This document shows positions 54,758 to 64,000 of a stretch of DNA of 64,000 nt, one piece after another. The notes below the pieces were generated by a model, which was not told where the DNA came from, did not search any database, and saw only the letters and a list, made by a program, of their open reading frames with translations. Numbering within the stretch: the stretch's first letter is position 1; each line of letters starts with the position of its first letter. The position numbers and the translations under genes are program-made. Origin of the DNA: a bacterium endosymbiont of Escarpia laminata (lineage in GTDB: Bacteria; Pseudomonadota; Gammaproteobacteria; Chromatiales; Chromatiaceae); NCBI GenBank assembly GCA_003660235.1, contig QGON01000068.1:1-64000 (forward strand), read 5' to 3'.

Positions 54758-55156
54758 CTATTGCTCGTGTGATGTCTCACTTAGATTAAGCTGCTCGCGA
54801 TATTCCTGGAGTAATCTTTCGGCGTCTCCAACCTGTTTCGGGGTCATTGCAGAAGATGCGGCATCCTGAAACCGCTGACCATATCTATCACCCATTTGAG
54901 CGCTCAATCCAAACCAGGCATAAGCTTTCACATAATCTTTCTCTGTTCCCAGGCCATAGAGATACATACCCCCAAGTTTACCGAAGGCACGCTCATCTCC
55001 CGCAAATGACGCTGCGTAAAATTCGTTGAAAGCGGTCTGCCTGTCACCCTTTTGGTTAGCTTCCATTCCCTCTTCAAGTCCCGCTTGGCTGGGGAAGGTG
55101 GCAAAAAGAAAAATCAGGCCGCAAACTGCTATCAATCGTTGTTTTGGATTAATCAT
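54758..55156 (-). CDS. Exported Sel1/TPR-repeat protein
   Basis: The 132-residue protein has a signal peptide (MINPKQRLIAVCGLIFLFATFPSQA) and one to two Sel1-like repeats (GDERAFGKLGGMYLYGLG; KDYVKAYAWFGLSAQMG). The frame is open 12 codons further to a GTG, but the inner ATG gives a normal signal peptide. Sel1 repeats mediate protein contacts, frequently in envelope or signalling complexes. It lies just after a GGDEF/EAL gene in the same direction, 77 bases away. Confidence 0.78.
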   Translation of the reverse strand: MINPKQRLIAVCGLIFLFATFPSQAGLEEGMEANQKGDRQTAFNEFYAASFAGDERAFGKLGGMYLYGLGTEKDYVKAYAWFGLSAQMGDRYGQRFQDAASSAMTPKQVGDAERLLQEYREQLNLSETSHEQ

Positions 55157-55233
55157 TAAGAATATTTGTAGTAACAATGCTTGGAATGCCACTCATCCTA
55201 CAAAAAACAATGGGATCCAGCAACGTGCTGAAA

Positions 55234-57573
55234 TCAGTTCATTACTTTGAAGTTGTGCCAATTTTTCAACATATCCGAGAATATCTCCATAGGGACGGGC
55301 TCATGGAATAGAAACCCTTGCACTTCATCACAACCTGAATTCTGCAGGAATTTGAATTGGTCAAGCGTTTCAACCCCCTCCCCTATGGTTTTAAGATTGA
55401 GATACTGTGCCATCGAGATAATTGTTTTTGTTATCGTTGCGTTATTTTTATCGGTTGAAACATCCTGAATAAACGATTGATCAATCTTAAGTTTGTCGAT
55501 CGCCATTTGGTTAAGATAGGAGAGGCTTGAGAAACCTGTGCCAAAGTCATCTATGGCTATGTTGACTCCCTGTGCTTTCAATTTGGCCAACGTGTCCTTC
55601 ACTTCAACAATATTTTGCATGAAGGCCGTCTCTGTCATCTCCAACTCAAGGTAGTGAGGACTTAATTGGGTATCATTCAAGATACTGTTCACTTGGTTAA
55701 GAAAATCGGTTCTGCGGAATTGAACAGGTGAAACATTTACCGCAATCGGAATCTTCGGCAAGCCTGCGTCATGCCAAATTCTGTTGCGGCAACATACTTC
55801 CCTTAGAACAAATTCTCCCAGAGAAACTATCAGCCCGGTATCTTCAGCGATAGGAATGAAATGATCGGGCAGGATATATCCACGCTCAGGATGCCGCCAG
55901 CGCAACAGCGCCTCGGCACCAATCAATTCGCCCGTTTGAATGTCGATCTGGGGTTGGAAAAAGAGTTTGAACTGATCCCTCTCCATGGCGATACGCATAT
56001 CGTTTTCCATCGCCAACCGGTCTCTTACCTGTGCCTGCATCTCTGGAAGATAGAAGCGTATGGCATTTCGCCCCTCCTCCTTGGCTTTATACATGGCAGT
56101 GTCTGCCCGGCGAATAATGTCTTCGGCAGTCTCCCCAGCTCCAGAAAAAAGTGTTACGCCAATACTGCTGGTCGTGTGAAGTTCATATTCCCTGATGTGG
56201 TAAGGTTCAGCCAGGCTTGCTTTGAATTTCTCCGCTATCGATAAAACCTTATTTGTGGCTGATTCTTGATCCGGCCCCAGTTCATTCAGCACCATCATGA
56301 ACTCATCGCCACCCAGACGGGCCAAAGTATCGTCTTTTCTAACCAGTTTCTTCAATCGCCGGGCAAACTCTTTCAACATCCCGTCGCCCACGAGATGCCC
56401 CAGTGAGTCATTGATATTCTTAAATCGGTCCAAATCTATGAAGACGCTTGCACCTATGGAACCACTTCGGCTTGAGCGTGCAAGAGCCTGATTGAGACGG
56501 TCAAACAACAAGACTCTATTCGGCAGACCTGTCAGACTATCGTGATAAGCGAGAAATTCGACCTCGGCTTCTGCACGTCGCTGCTTGCTGACATCGACCA
56601 TACTGGACAGGAAGTGGATGATCGTGCCTTTGTCGTCTCTAATCAGGCTGATACTCGTCCATTGAGGGTAAACCTCGCCATTTCGGCGTTGATTCCATAT
56701 CTCTCCCTGCCATGAACCCGAGTCAGTCAATTGCTTCCATAGATTGCGGTAAAAACGATCATCATGTCTACCTGACTTGAGGATGCTCGGTGTCTTACCG
56801 AATACATCTTCTGGCGAGTAGCCAGTCATCTCAACAAAACGCCTGTTTACTCGCTGAATCCTGCCTTGGTCGTCAGTGATGATCATTGCATCGTGTGCTT
56901 CAAATACCATGGCTGACAAGCGAAGCTCTTGTTCCAGCGCTTTTTGTGACGTTATATCGTGAAGCGTAACGACAGCACCAATCCGCTCCCCTTCTTTATT
57001 CGCAAGTGTTTCTCCATTCGCCAGAAGTGTACGTTCTGTGCCGCCATTTGGGGGCGAGACAAAAACCTCCTGCTCGCGTACCTTTCCTTCTTGCAATGTG
57101 CGATACAGAGGAGATTCATCACGTGCGAGTAAGTGTGTTCCATCCGCACTATGCAAGCCATATTGAGCAGCGCACTCGTTAACTGGGATATGAAGTTCGC
57201 TACTGCCCAGAAAGGTTCTGGCGGCGGGATTAAAGAGAGTCAAATGACCATCCTTATCGCAGACAACTATACCGTCGGATATCGACTCCAGTATCGTATT
57301 TAGAAATTGGCGCTCTTCCTTAAGCGCTTGTTCGGCAAGTTTACTCACACGAAAAACAAATAGAACTTTATGGAAGAAAAGGTAGTTAACCAATATGCCA
57401 GTCAAAAGAATAACTAAGTGAATACCTATCAGAATCCATGCAGCAGTATTGGTCAATGGCAGACTATAGAGATTCCACAGAACTGAACATAGGATTAAAA
57501 AAACCCAAAGTCCATACATCAGAAAGGAATAATGGCGTATTCCAAAAGTGTGATTTATTATTGGTATCTGCAT
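55234..57573 (-). CDS. Membrane PAS-PAS-GGDEF-EAL c-di-GMP protein
   Basis: The 779-residue protein has two N-terminal membrane helices (about residues 14-34 and 42-65) joined by a short loop, so almost no periplasmic sensor, then two PAS domains (about 85-210, 215-335), GGDEF (G421-G422-D423-E424-F425) and EAL (E554-A555-L556; LEMTETAF; AIDDFGTGFSS). Both catalytic motifs are intact. Signals are therefore likely sensed in the membrane or cytoplasm. Promoter not recognised. Confidence 0.9.
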   Translation of the reverse strand: MQIPIINHTFGIRHYSFLMYGLWVFLILCSVLWNLYSLPLTNTAAWILIGIHLVILLTGILVNYLFFHKVLFVFRVSKLAEQALKEERQFLNTILESISDGIVVCDKDGHLTLFNPAARTFLGSSELHIPVNECAAQYGLHSADGTHLLARDESPLYRTLQEGKVREQEVFVSPPNGGTERTLLANGETLANKEGERIGAVVTLHDITSQKALEQELRLSAMVFEAHDAMIITDDQGRIQRVNRRFVEMTGYSPEDVFGKTPSILKSGRHDDRFYRNLWKQLTDSGSWQGEIWNQRRNGEVYPQWTSISLIRDDKGTIIHFLSSMVDVSKQRRAEAEVEFLAYHDSLTGLPNRVLLFDRLNQALARSSRSGSIGASVFIDLDRFKNINDSLGHLVGDGMLKEFARRLKKLVRKDDTLARLGGDEFMMVLNELGPDQESATNKVLSIAEKFKASLAEPYHIREYELHTTSSIGVTLFSGAGETAEDIIRRADTAMYKAKEEGRNAIRFYLPEMQAQVRDRLAMENDMRIAMERDQFKLFFQPQIDIQTGELIGAEALLRWRHPERGYILPDHFIPIAEDTGLIVSLGEFVLREVCCRNRIWHDAGLPKIPIAVNVSPVQFRRTDFLNQVNSILNDTQLSPHYLELEMTETAFMQNIVEVKDTLAKLKAQGVNIAIDDFGTGFSSLSYLNQMAIDKLKIDQSFIQDVSTDKNNATITKTIISMAQYLNLKTIGEGVETLDQFKFLQNSGCDEVQGFLFHEPVPMEIFSDMLKNWHNFKVMN

Positions 57574-57742
57574 TTATTGTTGATTCACACTTGTCTTGCT
57601 AAGCGTTAATAAACGTATCTTGTATTGCAGCCCAGGCAACTATTGAATCCCTGAACAACTTTGTCGTTGGTCTTCATTTAATCACTTAAAATCAACACCC
57701 TTCAAGAATTTTTCACGCAATTTGTCAATTGCATTAACTAAG

Positions 57743-57772
57743 AAAGGCGGCCACACAATGGCGGCCGCCTTT
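57743..57772 (-). terminator. Terminator of the Lys/Ala-rich gene
   Basis: AAAGGCGGCC and GGCCGCCTTT pair around a ten-base loop, followed on the minus strand by CTTAG. It lies 42 bases after the stop of the Lys/Ala-rich gene. The T-run is short. Confidence 0.65.
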
Positions 57773-57814
57773 ACTCATACTTAGATGTAAATCAACAGAT
57801 TTTCAGACGATCTG

Positions 57815-59014
57815 TTATTGGTTGCTCATAGGTGATGGACGTCCATAAGGATAGTAGCCCTGCCCCCAACCTGGATGGTATTGCGCGGGTGGTGGCGCCA
57901 TTGCATCCCGCAACTCTCGTTCAGCCTGAATCAGGTTGCGCATGGCTTTCATTTCGGCCTCAGCTGCCTGACGCAGATCGTCAAATTCCTTAAGGATGCG
58001 AGTCACGGATTCTGACCTGGCAGTTCTCGGTGCAGCATAGCGCGGGGGCGATGCCGCGGCAGCGTCATCAGGTGACGGAGGGGGGCTAGCGTCGTCAGCT
58101 GGGCTAATCTTTGAAGCAGTATCCGTGTCAGCTACCTCTTTAGTCGCAGCCGTGGCCGCAACGCTCTCTGCCGTTGGTGCTGCTGCTTCTGGTTCTGGAG
58201 CGGCCGTTACTTCACTGGCAGCTTCCTTGCTATCCACATTCACGCTGGACTCCACACTCACGGCGGCATCTGTGGCAGTCGATGCCGTTGCCTCATTGGG
58301 TGCGGCGTCTGCAACTTCAGTCCCGGCTGCAACGCTGTCAGCCATATTTGCAGAGTCTTCTTTGTCAGAAGCTTCGGCACTCTCAGTCTCAGTTTGAGCA
58401 GCCGCACTAGCGGGCTGGCCACTTGAAACTGTTCCGAGAATTTCTGCAGCCTGTTGAGTGGATTCAGTTGTTGTAACCTGTTCGGAAGAAGTTTGGCCCT
58501 GACCCTCGGATCCAGCAGCCTCATCACCAGGATGTTTTGCTAGAGAGCGAACATAGGCAAAACCAATAATAACGATCAGTAGCCAGAAGATAATTTTAGA
58601 CCAGAATCCCGCTGAACTGCTGGGTGTGGTTGTCATTTCCATCGCCTCTTTTTGCGTTTTATTCGGTTCTTCAGTGTGACTCTGTACCGCTTTATTTTCT
58701 GTGGAAAGGACAGCAGCAGCGGCTGAAGCTAAATCAGAGACAGATGAGACTGTAGCGTCTGTTTCTGCTTTAGGGGTTGATTCTGCGACAACAGGCTGTT
58801 CAGCAGTGGATTCTGTGGGCTTGGTATCTGGTTTTGCAGCAGGGACTACCTTTTTAGCCGGCACCGATTTTTTGGCGGACTTTTTCTTTGCAGTTTTCTT
58901 CTTCGCTGCTTTCTTGGCCGCCTTCTTTTTTGCCGCTTTTTTCTTCGTGGCTTCCTTTTTGGATGCAGAGGACTCAGATTCAGTCACGTCAGTCTCTTTC
59001 TCATTGTCCGCCAT
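57815..59014 (-). CDS. Lys/Ala-rich single-pass membrane protein
   Basis: I do not recognise this 399-residue protein. From ATG 59014 (GGAGGG upstream) it has a histone H1-like basic region (about residues 17-50, KKKAAKKKAAKKAAKKK), an acidic Ser/Thr/Ala stretch, one membrane helix (about 136-155, IIFWLLIVIIGFAYV), a long acidic Ala/Glu/Ser/Thr linker (about 160-330) and an end with a short helix and YHPGWGQGYYPYG. The basic part would lie in the cytoplasm near DNA or RNA, the acidic part outside. It is far too regular for chance coding; the low complexity makes family searches hard. Confidence 0.75.
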   Translation of the reverse strand: MADNEKETDVTESESSASKKEATKKKAAKKKAAKKAAKKKTAKKKSAKKSVPAKKVVPAAKPDTKPTESTAEQPVVAESTPKAETDATVSSVSDLASAAAAVLSTENKAVQSHTEEPNKTQKEAMEMTTTPSSSAGFWSKIIFWLLIVIIGFAYVRSLAKHPGDEAAGSEGQGQTSSEQVTTTESTQQAAEILGTVSSGQPASAAAQTETESAEASDKEDSANMADSVAAGTEVADAAPNEATASTATDAAVSVESSVNVDSKEAASEVTAAPEPEAAAPTAESVAATAATKEVADTDTASKISPADDASPPPSPDDAAAASPPRYAAPRTARSESVTRILKEFDDLRQAAEAEMKAMRNLIQAERELRDAMAPPPAQYHPGWGQGYYPYGRPSPMSNQ

Positions 59015-59073
59015 CTTCGCAGTCCCTCCAGGCCCTTGGCAATTCACCATATCCTAGCATAGCACTAGCAAAA

Positions 59074-59823
59074 TTACTTTGGATAGGAATTCCGAGTCAT
59101 ATCCCTATTATCATCACCAGCGCTTGTCTCAATCAGCCATCCAGCCATCCAGCCTCTGGCCAGGGTTTCCCGCACGATAACCTGGATCCAATCCCCGCTA
59201 CTGCCTAGTGTGATCATTGCATCACCACTCTCCACAGTGGAGACCAAACTGTAGTCAGTGCCCGGCCCTGATCGTAAATTAGCCCGCTCAACCTTCACGC
59301 TTGCAGTTTCACCAATCCAGGGTTCTGATACTACTTTCCCCAAGCCGTCTTCCACGCCCCATTGGCCAGCGTAAAGCAGATTCCTAATGTACTCTCGGGC
59401 GTCTTTATGCCCACCTCTTGCCGCCATCAAATACCAGTGAAGGGCCTCCCTTTCGTCCTTTTTTATCCCTTCGCCAGCGGTAAAAGCGAGGCCTATGGCA
59501 AACTGGGCATCTTGATGTCCACCTTCAGCGGCTCTTTTCCACCAGCTGATGGCTTTGTCGATATCGACACTCAGTCCATTTCCATTGGCATAGAGCCAAC
59601 CAAGGTTGTATGCGGCATCCTTGTGGCCTTCCACCGCCAGGGGATTCCAGATACAGAATGCCTCGGCAAAGTCTCCTCGCTGCAATGCGATCAACCCCAA
59701 ATCAAAACGGTCTGCTCGGGTAACATTACTGTAAAGCAGGATGACAAACAGGAAGATCAGCACCATCCATTCTGTGCGGGGTTTGAGCCAGAATCCGTTG
59801 GTCTGCTGAGGTATGAGTTGCAT
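59074..59823 (-). CDS. Sel1-repeat and SH3-domain membrane or exported protein
   Basis: From ATG 59823 (GAGG upstream) the 249-residue protein has a hydrophobic segment (about residues 19-36, MVLIFLFVILLYSNV), three to four Sel1 repeats (DAAYNLGWLYANGNG; DAQFAIGLAFTAGEG; REALHWYLMAARGGH) and a bacterial SH3 domain (about 170-235, VERANLRSGPGTDYSLVSTV). SH3b domains commonly bind peptidoglycan, so a periplasmic wall-associated scaffold is likely. It precedes the Lys/Ala-rich gene by 59 bases in the same direction. Confidence 0.82.
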   Translation of the reverse strand: MQLIPQQTNGFWLKPRTEWMVLIFLFVILLYSNVTRADRFDLGLIALQRGDFAEAFCIWNPLAVEGHKDAAYNLGWLYANGNGLSVDIDKAISWWKRAAEGGHQDAQFAIGLAFTAGEGIKKDEREALHWYLMAARGGHKDAREYIRNLLYAGQWGVEDGLGKVVSEPWIGETASVKVERANLRSGPGTDYSLVSTVESGDAMITLGSSGDWIQVIVRETLARGWMAGWLIETSAGDDNRDMTRNSYPK

Positions 59824-59906
59824 TGGGCCTCTAAGTCGTCTACGAGCCAAGGAGTCCCTGTATGAACTGGACTCACGATCCGAGTTTGCGATTCGATTAA
59901 GGCTCT

Positions 59907-60647
59907 TCAGTAGTGCTGAAGGAGTCTGGTAACCAATCTATTGACGTCGGACATGCCGGTTTTCAGGTTCTTTTCAATTGCTTCCATGCTAATTGGATCA
60001 CCACTTTTTCCAGCTGCCCAGTTTGCCACTACTGCGCAACAGGCGTAACAAAAATCCAGCTCTCTGGCCAGCGAGGCCTCAGGCATTCCGGTCATGCCCA
60101 CGATGTCACAACCGTCCTGCTCCATGCGATGTATCTCCATCGCCGTTTCCAGACGTGGTCCCTGGGTAGATCCATAGGTGCCAAAGGTCGTCAGTGGGGC
60201 TGACACCTCCTCTCCCGCCGCAATCAAAGCTCTCCTTAACGATTCACAGTAGGGATTGGTAAAATCAATGTGCGTGACCTTGTTGAGATCATACTCAAAC
60301 AGCGTATGCTCCCGCCCATAGGTATAGTCGATAATCTGATCTGGAACAACGATCTGACCAGGTCCCATGTCACCGGTAATACCCCCCACAGCCGCAACGC
60401 CAATCACTGCGTCAACTCCGATATGCTTCAGTGCCCAGAGGTTTGCCCGGTAGTTCACCCGGTGCGGTGGGATTGTGTGGGAAGGACCATGGCGTGGCAG
60501 GAAAACCACCTCTGTCGAACCAACAATTCCGTGTGTCAGCAGTGCCGAGGGCTCACCAAACGGAGTATGTGCCACCTCACGGTGAGTAATTTCCAGATCA
60601 GGAATCTTATCCAGACCCGTTCCGCCAATTATGGCCAGTTTCGTCAT
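59907..60647 (-). CDS. S-methyl-5'-thioinosine phosphorylase
   Basis: This 246-residue purine phosphorylase of the MTAP/PNP family cleaves methylthioinosine (or methylthioadenosine) phosphorolytically in polyamine and methionine salvage. Family motifs are LAIIGGTGL, PRHGPSHTIPPHRVNYRANL and DIVGMTGMPEASLARE. The resemblance is closest to P. aeruginosa MTI phosphorylase (PA3004), which prefers inosine; this is a memory-based call, and MTAP activity is the alternative. Adenosine forms would need prior deamination by another enzyme, not in this window. Confidence 0.87.
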   Translation of the reverse strand: MTKLAIIGGTGLDKIPDLEITHREVAHTPFGEPSALLTHGIVGSTEVVFLPRHGPSHTIPPHRVNYRANLWALKHIGVDAVIGVAAVGGITGDMGPGQIVVPDQIIDYTYGREHTLFEYDLNKVTHIDFTNPYCESLRRALIAAGEEVSAPLTTFGTYGSTQGPRLETAMEIHRMEQDGCDIVGMTGMPEASLARELDFCYACCAVVANWAAGKSGDPISMEAIEKNLKTGMSDVNRLVTRLLQHY

Positions 60648-60708
60648 TATTATTTTCCCGGCAACAATATCTTATAGAGCGATTCTAACCTAATTTCCAG
60701 GACAAAAA

Positions 60709-60735
60709 AAAGCCGACTGAAGCTCAGTCGGCTTT
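60709..60735 (-). terminator. Terminator after the peroxiredoxin gene
   Basis: AAAGCCGACTGA pairs with TCAGTCGGCTTT around three bases, with A-runs and T-runs on both sides. On the minus strand it lies 33 bases after the peroxiredoxin stop and ends in a run of eight T, an excellent intrinsic terminator. Confidence 0.92.
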
Positions 60736-60767
60736 TTCTGGACAGGTCGGACTATCTTACTGGGCGA

Positions 60768-61373
60768 TCAGAGCTCGTCTGCATGATCAGCAAGGTATTC
60801 TGCGACACCGTCAGGTGTGCCCTTCATGCCCGCATCACCTTCCTTCCAGCCCGCAGGGCAAACCTCGCCATGTTCTTCGGTGAACTGCAGCGCATCAATC
60901 ATGCGCAGCATCTCATCGATATTACGGCCAAGGGGCAGGTCATTGATGACTTGGTGGCGTACCATACCATTTTTATCAATCAGGAATGAGCCGCGAAATG
61001 CAACACGGCCGTTGGGCGTCTCGACATCATAGCTCTTGCAGATAGCATGATCGAGATCAGCCACCAGTGGGTATTTTACAGCACCAATTCCACCGTCATT
61101 CACAGCAGTGTTACGCCAGGCGTTGTGTGTAAAGTGGGAATCGATTGAGCAACCGACGACTTCTACACCACGCTTTTTGAACTCTTCCAGACGATGATCG
61201 AAAGCAATCAGTTCAGAGGGGCAAACGAAAGTAAAGTCGAGGGGATAGAAAAAAAGTACGGCATATTTTCCATCGGTCGCCTCTTTAAAGTTGAAGGCAT
61301 CTACGATAGTGCCATCACCCAGCACGGCAGGTGCAGTAAAATCTGGAGCCTCACGGCCAACAAGTACGCCCAT
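60768..61373 (-). CDS. 2-Cys peroxiredoxin (AhpC/TSA family)
   Basis: This 201-residue thiol peroxidase reduces hydrogen and organic peroxides. Peroxidatic Cys51 sits in DFTFVCPSE and the resolving Cys in GEVCPAGW near residue 172, the typical 2-Cys arrangement; the YF-like end is absent, which usually goes with resistance to over-oxidation. GAGGT lies six bases before the ATG. No reductase gene (AhpF, Trx) is adjacent. The upstream 165-base gap is A+T-rich and should hold the promoter. Confidence 0.94.
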   Translation of the reverse strand: MGVLVGREAPDFTAPAVLGDGTIVDAFNFKEATDGKYAVLFFYPLDFTFVCPSELIAFDHRLEEFKKRGVEVVGCSIDSHFTHNAWRNTAVNDGGIGAVKYPLVADLDHAICKSYDVETPNGRVAFRGSFLIDKNGMVRHQVINDLPLGRNIDEMLRMIDALQFTEEHGEVCPAGWKEGDAGMKGTPDGVAEYLADHADEL

Positions 61374-61538
61374 TTGTTTACCTCAATTAATGGAATGTCT
61401 GGACAGATGTCCTGTAATAAGATTCAGTGGAGCCAGTCCCTGAAGTTGCACGAAATCTTAAGTGTTTTTGTCAGGAATTAGAATAAGAATAAATTAAAGT
61501 CAGCGATTAATAAAAACTATCGGCATGGAACGCCTTAT

Positions 61539-61826
61539 TTAAGTCTGGTCTCTGTCCGGAAACACTATTTTAACCAGTACACTCGACTTGCATGGGGTCT
61601 GCACCAATGACCAGCCCACCCCGATCAGAAACCAGATAGGCAGTACGCTGGAGAATGACGGCCTGGTGGATATAAGTCCAAGCACCGCCGCCGCATTGCC
61701 ACCGGCCAGATCATATGCCAACAGAGTCAGAACTACCGTGCTCATGCCGGTACCGACCAGGGCGATCACCTGGGCCGCAAACAGCTTGCGAAAACCGGCG
61801 TTGAGTAGAAGATTCGCTGGATCCAT
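61539..61826 (-). pseudogene. MFS transporter remnant with internal deletion
   Basis: The first 47 residues are the start of an MFS transporter (FRKLFAAQVIALVGTGMST, first helix and second helix start), but residue 50 onward jumps to a motif from the middle of the family (LPIWFLIGVGWSLVQTP), and the last 17 residues match nothing. About 250 residues of a normal 400-residue transporter are therefore missing, and the end is also unrelated. It starts seven bases after the RND pump stop, so it was once part of the same unit. Confidence 0.75.
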
Positions 61827-61832
61827 CGAAGA

Positions 61833-64000
<2,168 letters not shown>

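Noticed and set aside
55157-55192. Upstream GTG start of the Sel1-like gene
   Set aside because: It would place 12 extra residues before an otherwise normal signal peptide.
58125-58397. Ala/Ser-rich plus-strand frame opposite the Lys/Ala-rich gene
   Set aside because: A mirror of the low-complexity coding on the other strand.

Overview
The window reads as a chromosomal segment of a facultatively anaerobic, probably sulfur-oxidising gammaproteobacterium (Chromatiales/Sedimenticola-like). The basis is gene order and protein character: a NarXL-linked periplasmic nitrate reductase operon, the gammaproteobacterial blocks lolCD-comEC-exbBD-lpxK-kdsB and yebC-ruvCAB-ybgC-tolQRAB-pal-cpoB-queE-queC, an EF-G2 of the Vibrio/Pseudomonas type, an S-methyl-5'-thioinosine phosphorylase, and a Gly/Tyr-repeat secreted protein resembling sulfur globule envelope proteins. 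The taxonomic statement is inference; there is no rRNA gene here.

Layout. 0-0.6 kb: a Crp/Fnr-family gene cut off from its N-terminal half by unrecognised sequence. 0.7-11.2 kb: narX-narL, then napFDAGHBC and moaA. The nap promoter region shows a cluster of NarL-like heptamers and an FNR-like box at the exact class II distance from a -10 element, which also moves the napF start downstream. 11.2-12 kb: two small exported proteins on the minus strand. 12-20 kb: lipoprotein export (lolC, lolD), DNA uptake (comEC), an ExbB/ExbD pair and LPS genes (lpxK, Trm112-like, kdsB). 20.3-25.2 kb: an OprO/OprP-like porin, a PhnD-like periplasmic binding protein and a membrane GGDEF/EAL protein. 25.4-35.1 kb: Holliday junction processing, the Tol-Pal envelope system and queuosine precursor genes. 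35.4-42.3 kb: low-Mr phosphotyrosine phosphatase, RNase E, RluC, a HAD phosphatase and SppA. 42.4-51.6 kb: an orphan hypE, the sulfur-globule-like protein with its own FNR-like promoter, a class V aminotransferase, a di-haem peroxidase translationally coupled to a 1077-residue GGDEF/EAL protein, a 28-residue membrane protein with its own terminator, two lipoproteins and a YdcH-like protein. 51.7-61.4 kb, all on the minus strand: EF-G2, DUF192, Sel1-repeat proteins, a third GGDEF/EAL protein, a Lys/Ala-rich membrane protein, MTI phosphorylase and a 2-Cys peroxiredoxin. 61.5-64 kb: a decayed MFS gene behind a heavy-metal RND pump that runs off the right edge; this stretch looks richer in G+C than the rest.

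How it works together. NarX/NarL plus an FNR-type regulator would turn on Nap when oxygen is low and nitrate present; MoaA supports the molybdenum cofactor of NapA; NapC, NapB and the NapGH ferredoxin-type proteins carry electrons to it. A near-identical FNR-type promoter stands before the sulfur-globule-like gene, so nitrate respiration and sulfur storage may share an oxygen switch. Three membrane c-di-GMP proteins lie in the window, two of them start-stop coupled to an exported partner (PhnD-like protein; di-haem peroxidase).

Intergenic DNA holds several unrelated dispersed-type inverted repeats (tolQ-tolR, after queC, between the phosphatase and rne, before hypE) as well as ordinary terminators. 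No tRNA, rRNA, CRISPR array or complete insertion sequence was seen. The most interesting leads are the FNR-controlled sulfur-globule-like protein, the peroxidase/GGDEF-EAL pair, the porin/PhnD/GGDEF-EAL cluster and the two very small genes with clean expression signals.
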